Origin: Paragyromitra xinjiangensis
Taxonomy: Eukaryota > Ascomycota > Pezizomycetes > Pezizales > Discinaceae
DNA length: 64,000 nt
Direction: 5' to 3'
Assembly (NCBI GenBank): GCA_038503065.1
Contig: JBCAMK010000018.1
Coordinates: forward strand, 806,001 to 870,000
Shown: one piece after another, positions 45,731-54,666 of the stretch
How the letters are laid out: each line of letters opens with the position of its first letter
How positions within the stretch are numbered: the stretch's first letter is position 1
The notes under the pieces: model-generated
Database searches by the model: none
What the model was told of the DNA's origin: nothing
What the model saw: the letters and a program-made list of their open reading frames with translations, nothing else
Program-made: the position numbers and the translations under genes

Positions 45731-45934
45731 AGTGTTTTAGTGTTTTAATTCTACGGCCCTAATACTAAAGTATATCGCCTCATCCACCACCAACTACAAA
45801 TAAATCCTCCCCGTTTCCACACCAATTTATAACTTATCAAAAAAAAAAAAAAAAATAATAACAAAACATTTGCGAGGAAAGAAATAACTGAAGGAAAACC
45901 CAAGTCAATCATCCGCCTACTTGTTCACATAATT

Positions 45935-48900
45935 TTATAACCCTAATAGGTTAATGTAAGAAAAAAACTCGGAAAAATTTAACTTAGACGAAAAGAAAAT
46001 ATTCCAATCTGGTTCTGAATTTTTAAAGAAATCTTGCCGTTCTTTGTTTCTGAGTTTGCAGGACATGATACGATGGTAAGAGCCATCCTGTTCGCCGCAT
46101 ATGCATATGAGGGGGTCGGTAAAGCCGGTGAGATCGATGAAGTGCACTTGATTGCGTATCTTCGCAAGTTTGGAGAACCGTTTTCGTGATAATGGTGTAA
46201 GGTGTTGCGCGATGTGAAGCGCAACAGGCTCTGGGGTATTAGAGGCCCATGATTGGAGTAGATGTTTCTTGGGTAGGAGTGAAAGGTGTCCAAGGGTGAG
46301 GCGGTGCCATGGGCAGAGGGGTTTATTATGAGCGAGTGTGGCCAATTGATCGGCTTTCTCGTTGCCAAAAATTTGTGTGTGAGAGGGAGTCCATATGCCA
46401 GTGATGGAGCATCCTATATTTTGGAGTGAGTTGCAAGCGTTAAGTGCGTGCCACAGGTATTCCTTATTGTGTGTGGGTCCTCCTGCAAGTGACTTTAGGG
46501 CGTTTTGGTTATCGACGCATATGTATATGGGAGTTGGATAAATGATGTGTTGAAGCAAGAGGGCTAAGGCTTCTTGTATGGCGTGAATTTCGGCGTCTTC
46601 ATTTTCGGCATGATGTCCGAGGGCGCAGGAGTGTGTATATGTTTGTGTGGTGATGCCATATCGTATGTGGGCGATGTATGCGCCGGAGGATGAATGTCCG
46701 TTGTCGTTGAGAGAGCCATCTGTGTAAAGGAGCCAGGAATTTTCTAATGTGCCTGTCCAATTGATGTGTTGCGTGGCTGTTTGTTGTTTAGAAAGTGGGG
46801 AAATTTGTAAAGAGCTTGATGTGAGGAATGGGGAATGAAACGGGAATTCAAGTCTTTCGAAAGGTTGATTGTTGATGAGGGGTTGGAGTAGGGAGGCTAT
46901 TCTTTTGAGTCCTGTTCCTTTGTATTCTGTTGTTTGTGGAAGGAACTTGAGTAATGGAAGGAAGGCTGGATTGTATGCGTTATTTTTTAGAATGCGTATG
47001 CCATATTTTTGTGAATGATAATTTAGCAGTAAGTTGAGCGGTGGTAGGGCGGCTTCGCGTAATAAATGGGTTATTTTGGTGTGTCTGGGAAGGCCTGTAA
47101 TGAGACGGGCGAGGCTGTGATATGCTGGTTGGATGTTGTCTATTATGGAAGGTGCACCTGTCCACCATATGGGGGAACCCCATAGCATTTTGGGAATGTG
47201 AACTATGTGTAGTATGTGATGTATTGTAGCGGGGGTGAGATGTATAGATTTGAGAAGGGGATAGATGACTCCTTTGGTTTTTAATAGGGAGGCGACGATG
47301 TGGTGTGTGTGTTGGTGAAAGGTTAATCTTCGATCGATTATGAGACCTAGCATGCGGTTTTGTTCGGTGGGCGATATGCTTTGATCGTAAAGCGTGATAG
47401 GAATGGGGGTGGGATCTTTGATTCTAGAACTGAGTCTTAAATGCATGAGTTCCGTTTTTGGTGGAGAAAAAAGAATGTTGAGGTATGAGCCTCTTTCGAT
47501 TTTGAGATTGAGACGTTGTTGCAGTGTCCTGGTGGCAAATTTTTGTGAGAAACTTGCTTGTAGCATGGCGTTGTCGTCAATGTAGGTGTTAGAATAGGTG
47601 AGGTTAGAGGGTGACGGTTTAGTATCTAACGCGGCACTGTATATAGTGAAAGCAATGGATGACACAGCGGATCCTTGAGGGAGTCCACTGTTGAAGGGTG
47701 ATGTTGGGCTTGTGGTGCTGTTGAAGCGAAAGGCTATTGTTCGATTGGTAGTGAAGCTTTGGTACCATTGTATGAGGTAGGTGGGAAATTTAAAGTGAAG
47801 GAAGATTGCAATCATCTGTTGATGGATGACACAGTTGAATGCTCCTTCAATGTCTGTGGTGAGGATGGAGGGTCGTAGTTGCTTTTGGTGTCCTGTTGTG
47901 GCAGGAGTATCGAGCCAGGATTGGGATGGTGTGATGATTTGTTGTAGGGCGTCTATCGCCGAAATTCCTGTGCGTCCACCTGTATGTTGGTGGTTGATTG
48001 CGCCTGAATTTATTGCAGCAATTTCTAGTTGCCTGGTGATGATGCGTTCTAGGAGTTTGCCAAGACATGATAATAATGAAATGGGGCGGTAGGCGTTGGG
48101 TTTGGAGTAATCATCTTTGCCTGATTTGGGTATGGGTGTGATGATTGCTTGTTTCCATATATCGGGGAAAGTGCCGAAGCGAAGGGCAGCTGTGAAGATT
48201 TTGGGAATGAGTAGGGGAGCGGCTTGATGAACGTGCTGTATGTGAGGATAGAGAATTCCGTCGTGTCCTGGAGCGGATGCGGCGGAGGTTTTGGCGAGCA
48301 GTTTGGAAATTAGCTCTGGGGTGACATGAGGTGTATTGAAGGATTGATCTGATGCGGGTGGGGGGAGCCAGTTTTGTGGTAGTGGCTGGGGGGAGGCGAG
48401 AATGGGTGGAAAAAAGGTGGATTTAAAGGCATTGCATTGTGTTTCAAAATCAGGTGCATTGTGTAGAGGTTGTATGGTGGTGGGAGGTTTGCGGCCATTG
48501 GTTTGTTTGATGGCTTGCCATATTTGTTTGGGATCGTTGGAGGATAGCCGTTGGTGCCAGTGATGTTTCTTGGCCTCATTGATTTCAGTTTTCCATTGCG
48601 TTCGAAGGTTTTTGAGTAGGCTTTTGGCATGTTGCGGTGGGTTGGGTCGCTTGATTAGGTGATTGATGGCGTTTATTTTCTTTTTGAGTTTGGAAAGTTC
48701 GTTGGTCCACCAGCCTTTGGAATGTTGACTAGGTTTCGATAACGGTATAGCTGTGATAGTGGCAAGTTGTATGAGAGAGGTGAGCTGTTCGCATTCTTTG
48801 GTGGTTTCGTTGGCGTTGGTGGGTTGGGAATTATTGAGTGCTGATTGTTTTATTATGTTGTGGAATTGAGTCCAGTTTGCTTTGCTGAGGTTGCGTTTGG

Positions 48901-49627
48901 GTGTGGCTGTGGGTTTTGGTGGGAGGAATATGGTGGTTGTGATTAAGGTGTGATCAGAGTTGTCCCTTAGTCCTTGATCGGATTGCCACGTTATGAAGTA
49001 TTGTTGTATGTTTTTGAATAGGGTGAGATCGATGATGGAATTTTGGTTGCCATTTCTGGGAAAGTGTGTGAGGGTTCCTGGGTGATTGATGAGTTGGTAG
49101 TTGTGATCTTCTAGCCAGTCCACGAGTTGGTTGGCTATTAGTCTGGTTCTGTTGATGGAGGTGTGATGGGTATTGGTTTCAAGTCCGTACCACCATGTGT
49201 GGTGTAGGTTGGTGTCTGCTAATATTATGTGCATGGGAAGGAAGTGGTGCATATTAAGATAAGTGTGTGTTGTTGGTGTGTGGTTGGCGTAGATGTTAGA
49301 GATTTCGATGTCACCTATTGCCGTGGTGATGATGATTGATATAGCGTTGTTGAAGAAAGAGGTGGAAACGCGTGGATTTAAGTTCATGTTTGCATTTATG
49401 TAGGTGACGCATTTGGGATTCTGGTTTGTTGGTGAAAAACGATGAAAGTTTGTAATGTTTGGTGGTAGGCCCTGGGTTTCTGACCATGGGTCTTGTAGTG
49501 CGAGTATGGCGAGCTGGGTGTTGATGTTGGCATGATGGAGTACTGAGAGAGTGGAGGCCTTTCCTTTAGCGCAATTCAGTTGTTGCACTTGGGCTATGCC
49601 TGTGATTTGTGTTGTGTGTTTAATCAT
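45935..49627 (-). CDS. LINE ORF2: endonuclease, reverse transcriptase, RNase H
   Basis: 1230-aa polyprotein that nicks target DNA and reverse-transcribes the element. The N-terminal apurinic-type endonuclease has LADTNLHHTWWYG, SIIDLT and NSDHTLI. The reverse transcriptase has ITPIPKSGKDDYSKPNAYRP, LTTDIEGAFNCV, GLPQGSAVSSIAF and the active-site YIDD. RNase H follows with LLYTDGSLND, ENEDAEIHAI, CVDNQNALKSL and GNEKADQLA, and a terminal CxC...HxxxxC motif (CICGEQDGSYHRIMSC). No stops are present. In the endonuclease, LADTN replaces the more usual GDFN; the D and N are kept. The start ATG overlaps the ORF1 stop by 8 nt (ATGATTAA). Confidence 0.93.
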   Translation of the reverse strand: MIKHTTQITGIAQVQQLNCAKGKASTLSVLHHANINTQLAILALQDPWSETQGLPPNITNFHRFSPTNQNPKCVTYINANMNLNPRVSTSFFNNAISIIITTAIGDIEISNIYANHTPTTHTYLNMHHFLPMHIILADTNLHHTWWYGLETNTHHTSINRTRLIANQLVDWLEDHNYQLINHPGTLTHFPRNGNQNSIIDLTLFKNIQQYFITWQSDQGLRDNSDHTLITTTIFLPPKPTATPKRNLSKANWTQFHNIIKQSALNNSQPTNANETTKECEQLTSLIQLATITAIPLSKPSQHSKGWWTNELSKLKKKINAINHLIKRPNPPQHAKSLLKNLRTQWKTEINEAKKHHWHQRLSSNDPKQIWQAIKQTNGRKPPTTIQPLHNAPDFETQCNAFKSTFFPPILASPQPLPQNWLPPPASDQSFNTPHVTPELISKLLAKTSAASAPGHDGILYPHIQHVHQAAPLLIPKIFTAALRFGTFPDIWKQAIITPIPKSGKDDYSKPNAYRPISLLSCLGKLLERIITRQLEIAAINSGAINHQHTGGRTGISAIDALQQIITPSQSWLDTPATTGHQKQLRPSILTTDIEGAFNCVIHQQMIAIFLHFKFPTYLIQWYQSFTTNRTIAFRFNSTTSPTSPFNSGLPQGSAVSSIAFTIYSAALDTKPSPSNLTYSNTYIDDNAMLQASFSQKFATRTLQQRLNLKIERGSYLNILFSPPKTELMHLRLSSRIKDPTPIPITLYDQSISPTEQNRMLGLIIDRRLTFHQHTHHIVASLLKTKGVIYPLLKSIHLTPATIHHILHIVHIPKMLWGSPIWWTGAPSIIDNIQPAYHSLARLITGLPRHTKITHLLREAALPPLNLLLNYHSQKYGIRILKNNAYNPAFLPLLKFLPQTTEYKGTGLKRIASLLQPLINNQPFERLEFPFHSPFLTSSSLQISPLSKQQTATQHINWTGTLENSWLLYTDGSLNDNGHSSSGAYIAHIRYGITTQTYTHSCALGHHAENEDAEIHAIQEALALLLQHIIYPTPIYICVDNQNALKSLAGGPTHNKEYLWHALNACNSLQNIGCSITGIWTPSHTQIFGNEKADQLATLAHNKPLCPWHRLTLGHLSLLPKKHLLQSWASNTPEPVALHIAQHLTPLSRKRFSKLAKIRNQVHFIDLTGFTDPLICICGEQDGSYHRIMSCKLRNKERQDFFKNSEPDWNIFFSSKLNFSEFFSYINLLGL

Positions 49628-51059
49628 TACGGTTGTTGATTTTTTGTGCGCGTTGAGCAAGATAAAGTGCTCTGGTCTTCATTTTTTCGGGGCAGTCAAT
49701 GGCGGTGTGTTGATTGGTGTTGCAGCAGGCGCATCTGAGTGGCATGTGTGTGCATCTGGCACCTCCTTTGCATGTGATTTGGTCGCATTTGTGGTCTTTG
49801 GTGTGGTGGGTGAGTGCGCAGATGGCACAGGCAACTTCTTGCTTGCAGGTGGCATCGTGGTGTCCAAGCTTTTGACAATTTCGGCATTGGGTGGTGGGAT
49901 TAATTGGGTGATATTCGCGGATTTTGCAGGTGGCGTTTAGGATATTGAGGTAGGTGAAGCCTAAGGTTTTGAGGGTGTGTTTGGCTGGCAAAGCGATGAC
50001 GATGGAGGAGGCTTTTTTGCCAATGCGTTTTTCTTCTGTGGATAGCCATCTTGGGGCTTGGGCCAGTTGTACGTCAGGTAGGGCGGCTTGAAGGGCATTG
50101 GTGATGGTGGTGGGTGTGACGGGTTCGAGGTTGAAGTTGAGGGGAACTGCATCGATGATGAATTTGGACCATCTGCTGTTGATTCTAATGTTGGTGATTG
50201 GAATTTTGAGAAGGTTGCAAGCTGAGGTGATTTCATGTTCGTATTGTTCGATGAATTTGTCAGCAGCTTCGTTGGGTTTGGTGGTAAGAATGAGGTTGTC
50301 ATTGTTGGTTTTGCGAACGGCCAGGATGCATGTGTTGACAGCTCCTAGGCGGTTGTTGATGGCGTTGAGTATGGAATCTGGGGTTGCTGAGGTGGGAAGG
50401 GGTTCGGTGAGTTCAATTATGATTTCTCTTTTGTCGGTGGTGAAATCGGGCTTGTAGAGTGGTTGGATTTTTGGGGTTTTGCGATTGGTGACGGTGGTGA
50501 AGTTATTTTCGCCAGGTGCAGTTGTGGCTTTGCTGGCATAGGTTTCTTGTGCTTTGTTGGTGGTGTTGGTGTTGGAGGGTTTGCTGGTGTTTGTGGTGGG
50601 AGGTTTGTTGCTTGTGGCAGTGGTGTTGGTGTTGGCGCTTTGATTTGTTTGGAGGTGTAGCAGTCTGGCGTCTAGGGAGCGTACGGTGTTTTGGAGGGAA
50701 ATGTTTTGAGCTTTGATTTCCGCGAGTTTGGAAGTGGTGTTGGTGTTTTGAATGTTGTTGAACTTGATTTGAGCTAGGAGGGTGTCCATTTGTCTTTCAA
50801 ATTCGTCTTTCATTGAGTTGAATTGGCTCTGGATGAACCAGGCGAGGTAGTTGGTGGATGTGGCGTTGGTCATGTTTGCCATTTCTTCGGCGGGGATTTG
50901 GGTGAAGTTGAGGTTGGAATTAAATTCCTGACCTCCGACACTTTCATCGTCGTCATGTTCACTGGAGGAGCTGCTGTGGTTGGAGGTAGGTTTGTCTTCC
51001 ATTGGGAGGTCTGCGGGATCGAAGGCGGAAAGGGCGGTGCTGCCTTCAGGTGCAGACAT
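49620..51059 (-). CDS. LINE ORF1 protein
   Basis: 479-aa RNA-binding protein: acidic Ser-rich N-terminus, a helical segment (FNSMKDEFERQMDTLLAQIK), a Thr/Asn/Pro-rich linker, a central fold, and zinc knuckles CRNCQKLGHHDATC and CAICALTHHTKDHKC followed by CACCNTNQHTAIDC. It is transcribed with ORF2, whose start lies inside its last codons. Confidence 0.9.
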   Translation of the reverse strand: MSAPEGSTALSAFDPADLPMEDKPTSNHSSSSSEHDDDESVGGQEFNSNLNFTQIPAEEMANMTNATSTNYLAWFIQSQFNSMKDEFERQMDTLLAQIKFNNIQNTNTTSKLAEIKAQNISLQNTVRSLDARLLHLQTNQSANTNTTATSNKPPTTNTSKPSNTNTTNKAQETYASKATTAPGENNFTTVTNRKTPKIQPLYKPDFTTDKREIIIELTEPLPTSATPDSILNAINNRLGAVNTCILAVRKTNNDNLILTTKPNEAADKFIEQYEHEITSACNLLKIPITNIRINSRWSKFIIDAVPLNFNLEPVTPTTITNALQAALPDVQLAQAPRWLSTEEKRIGKKASSIVIALPAKHTLKTLGFTYLNILNATCKIREYHPINPTTQCRNCQKLGHHDATCKQEVACAICALTHHTKDHKCDQITCKGGARCTHMPLRCACCNTNQHTAIDCPEKMKTRALYLAQRAQKINNRND

Positions 51060-51447
51060 GTTGGAGGTTCGGGTGAGATGGGGGGAGAGGTGGCTAGAGG
51101 TGCGTTTGCGCCCAGCAAGGGGTGTGGGTGTGATGGGTGCCCAAACAAGTCGGACGGGAGTTGCGGGTGGTGATGGCGATACTCTGGGTGGAGTATTGGG
51201 AGCCAGATTGATGGGGGAGCGATGGGAGTGATGAGTTCCCAGAAGCGAAGTGGGGTATGATGATGGACGAGGCCAAAGAGATAAAGACTTTTGGTTTTGT
51301 GGATTTCTGGGAGAGGTGGTTTGTGGTGTTGAGTTTGCGGTCGGAGGTGATGGAGGAAAAGTAGAAGCGAGGTGGACGGTCGCTGGTTATATACTGCCTC
51401 TAGTATTCGTAGTAGATCAGGGCCGGACTGATGGGACTGTAGGAGCC

Positions 51448-52075
51448 TGCATCGGTGGGGTTGCTCCCACATGCAGAGAGCTACCGCATCCCACTGATCT
51501 GGTTGATACAGAGGAACCGCATGTGCGTAAGCTGATGAGCTGACGGCACATAGACGGCTGCATCTACCACTCCGAGGAAGTGGTAGAGTTCTGAATCAAC
51601 CTGTGCAGTATGCATCAGCAGAAGCTGATAGGCAACGCACTGGCAGCGCTATCTACAGGTAATACACATACGGATTAGACTGAACTGCGCCGTGCATGTA
51701 GGACTGCAGTGTGCAGGACTATGCCGGTGGTTCATAGAGTCTAGAGTGGTCAGATTGCTAATGGAGGTGCGGCAGCTCTAGGAGCATAGCCCCCGGAAGT
51801 ACGGAAGGTCTTCCGGAGTAGAACACCAGTCCATTTGGCAATGGGACTCCGGGTCAAACCCAGTCCCCCACTAGAGCAGGGCAGAGCGAGGACTGTGGAA
51901 CACTGGTGTTAAAAACATCGCGAATGCTCCACCCTGCTGCTCCATTCTTCAGCGATAGTTGAGCCCTTAAGATTCTTGAGTAGTTTCCACGAAAGAATCA
52001 GATTCTGAACCTGATCTATATCCATTTCGCAACGGCCGTACACCTAGCCTATCTGCCTAGGCCTACCCCCGTTAC
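51448..52075 (+). repeat. putative 5' LTR
   Basis: Starts TGCATCGG and may end at CCCGTTACA, giving TG...CA ends. Only one copy is in the window, so the borders are an estimate. No clear primer-binding site could be matched by eye. Confidence 0.4.
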
Positions 52076-52312
52076 AGTAGAATCTTATCTCTCTACTTCA
52101 CCTTCAGAATCACTTCCTGTAGCCCACCGGTACATGAGTTGGCTTTCGATCCTCTTCAGCTGTTTGAAGAGGAAACCTTCGATTCCTGACCACGTCTATT
52201 GGCAGGAGACCTACCCTGAGTGGCTAGACGAACAGTATCTGCGAGATCACTGTTCCAGCACCAGTACAATCGAACTACCACAGCGAGCACTCCTATACCC
52301 CAAGCTACAGCA

Positions 52313-54466
52313 ATGGCATCACGTTCTGGACGATCCTCCAGCCGCAACACCCCTGCGTTAGGAGCCCCCGCTCCTCCCCTTCAGATTCAATGGGAGAAGA
52401 AGACGCTGGCGGTTGGAGATGGAGAAGATGCACAGCTAGTCAAAGCCCCAAAGACAACCCTCGAGAAGTACATCCCAGGTGTCCAGACCAACTGGACAGA
52501 TCGGTCCAAGGTCACCATTGCTGAGTTCTTTGAGCACTACCAAGAGCACATGAAGAGCTACATCAACAGCACGGTTGCCCAGGCAGGACATGCCTTACGG
52601 ATGCTAGAGGAACGGCAGTCAGCTGAGCAGACCCTCATGAAGGATGCCATGAACTACCTGAATGATCAGGCCCAACACTTACAGCAGCGAGTGCAACACC
52701 TGCTGCTGTCAAGGGACGAACTAAGTGGAACGGAACCTATGGACCTAGATCTACCGGAGCAGGCTGCTCCACCGGACTACCTAACCATTGTGCAGGAAGC
52801 TATCCGGAGTGGACAGCTACACATCAAGGCTCCGGAAGAAAGGATAGGAAGGCCAAGGTCTAACACTACGTTCCCTTTAGAGTCATTTCCCCTACCACTC
52901 GCACCCCCACCTCCAGCACCACAACCACGACGAAGAGCACGTTCCCAGGCTCCTATAGATGAGTCCTGGATGCCCCTCGGCCTCTCTGGCGGATCCAGAA
53001 CACCCCTACCCCCTTCACGCGGCTACGGTTCGAGTACCTGGGGACTTGGAGGATCTCAGCACTCTGGTGGTGGTGGTCTGCCTCCTGTAACCCCTCAGGG
53101 CACATCAGGACGGGCACCACAGAGAACACCACCTGCTAATTCACCTCCGCCCCCCTTCGACCGGCCGGCAACACCAAGGAAGGAGAATAGAGGGGAAGGA
53201 GAAGCAGCGGGCAACGGAGGAGATAATGGTGGACAAGGAGGAGGTGGAGGAGGAGGCAGAAGGGTAGGAGGAGGTGGTGGTAGGGACCCGGATTCCAGTG
53301 ATAGTGACTCTGAACCTGAGGGTGCAGATCCTAAAGCCTGGAAGAGGTACTACCATCGCAAGATGAGGAAGCAGGAGAAGAGGATGATGGAGATGATGGC
53401 CACGATGATGGGAGCAGGCGGTGGCATGTCCAACGCTGCCAATAGGACCCGAGAACCCAAGGCACCACAGCCTGCTAAGTTCAAGGGAGAAGCCCATGAT
53501 GTCAATCGTTTCCTACGCCAGTGTGAGAACGTCTTCTCGATAGAGGCATCCTCCTTTCAACAGGATGTCATGAAAATCCGTTACACTGGTAATCTCCTGG
53601 AAGGCAACGCAGTGCTCAACTGGTATGAGGCCTATTATAACCTCATCGACCAAGGAGCAGCTGATAGGGCCGCAGGGCGTCCTGTAATTTTGGATGCTCA
53701 CTGGTTCTCTTGGGCCACCTTTACGCTTTCGTTCCGGTCTTCGTTTGGGGATAGAGTCACCAGGGAAGAAGCGGTAGCTAAGTGGGATAAGCTCTCACAA
53801 ACCGCCGGTATCGATGCCTTCTTGGACCAGATTGTGCAGTTGATGTGGAAGACAGGCTATAGCGGCGAGGTAGTGGATGATAAAATATCCCAAGGCCTCA
53901 ATGCAGAGTTAGCCCTTGATTGGGCTAAGGTAGCTGTTAAACCCGTCTCTCTCCATGAGAGGATTCAACTAGTCCAGCACATGGGTCATGTTCTTGAGAG
54001 ATACAAGAAGACAAGGCCCCCGGAACGGAAGGAAGAAAAGAAGGGTGGTGGCGAGAGTAGTGGAAAGAAGAGGGGTGAGCAGAAGGGTCAGAGTACCGCT
54101 GCTACCTCTGATAGAAAGGCCGCTGGTGAGAATAAGACTCCACCAGTGAAGAAGGATAAAGCTGTGGAGCTAAAAGGAATACCTGAGAGTATCCTGGCAG
54201 AGAGGCGTAAAGCCGAAGTCTGTTTAAAGTGCGGAAAGAAGGGCCACTCATGGGGAAAATGTTGGACTCAGGTTCCTGTGGTAGCTAGAGTAGCAGCCAC
54301 GAGGAAGAGGAAGAGAGCAGAAGAGCTAGAAGCCACTGCTGTTCCACCGGAGTCTAAGAAGGGAAAAGCAGCCGCAGTTGCGGCAGTCCATAGTCCTGTT
54401 CCTCTCAAGGCAGAGCCTGAGAGATTGTTTGTAGTAGATGAGGATAGTGATCCTGAGATCTACTAG
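52313..54466 (+). CDS. Ty3/gypsy Gag
   Basis: 717-aa structural protein from the ATG before ASRSGRSSSRNTPALGAP. An N-terminal helical region, a Pro/Gly-rich middle and a retrotransposon gag capsid-like domain (KFKGEAHDVNRFLRQCENVF, about residues 395-560) are followed by a CCHC zinc knuckle CLKCGKKGHSWGKC near residue 650. The frame is also open 31 codons upstream, but that start lacks support. Pol begins about 200 bp downstream in another frame as a separate open frame. Confidence 0.85.
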   Translation: MASRSGRSSSRNTPALGAPAPPLQIQWEKKTLAVGDGEDAQLVKAPKTTLEKYIPGVQTNWTDRSKVTIAEFFEHYQEHMKSYINSTVAQAGHALRMLEERQSAEQTLMKDAMNYLNDQAQHLQQRVQHLLLSRDELSGTEPMDLDLPEQAAPPDYLTIVQEAIRSGQLHIKAPEERIGRPRSNTTFPLESFPLPLAPPPPAPQPRRRARSQAPIDESWMPLGLSGGSRTPLPPSRGYGSSTWGLGGSQHSGGGGLPPVTPQGTSGRAPQRTPPANSPPPPFDRPATPRKENRGEGEAAGNGGDNGGQGGGGGGGRRVGGGGGRDPDSSDSDSEPEGADPKAWKRYYHRKMRKQEKRMMEMMATMMGAGGGMSNAANRTREPKAPQPAKFKGEAHDVNRFLRQCENVFSIEASSFQQDVMKIRYTGNLLEGNAVLNWYEAYYNLIDQGAADRAAGRPVILDAHWFSWATFTLSFRSSFGDRVTREEAVAKWDKLSQTAGIDAFLDQIVQLMWKTGYSGEVVDDKISQGLNAELALDWAKVAVKPVSLHERIQLVQHMGHVLERYKKTRPPERKEEKKGGGESSGKKRGEQKGQSTAATSDRKAAGENKTPPVKKDKAVELKGIPESILAERRKAEVCLKCGKKGHSWGKCWTQVPVVARVAATRKRKRAEELEATAVPPESKKGKAAAVAAVHSPVPLKAEPERLFVVDEDSDPEIY

Positions 54467-54666
54467 ATAGCCGTTCATTAGCCTTAAAATATCAACTCGT
54501 TTATACAACAGTTGTACTGAGGAGGCCTGATAGGCCGAAATCGCTGGATCGATATGCAACTTCTCCTAGTTAATACCCAGCTCAGAACCATAATCGATAC
54601 CTGCACAGAAACCTGCTCAACGATCCTTGACATCGTTGGTTGCGCTAGTATCACAGTACAACAGTC

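Larger units (their letters stand above)
45721..51447 (-). mobile_element. full-length LINE (Tad/I-like), about 5.7 kb
   Basis: Contains 5' UTR, ORF1, ORF2 and a 3' UTR ending in a TAAAACAC repeat (seen as AGTGTTTTAGTGTTTTAG at 45721-45738). Both frames are open. The 5' edge cannot be placed exactly: it shares GGGACTGTAGGAGCC with the fragment at 45405, and the next base begins the Ty3 element. Confidence 0.85.

Noticed and set aside
52220..52312. 31-codon upstream extension of Gag
   Set aside because: The extension lies in a putative leader, and the internal ATG at 52313 gives a more typical start.
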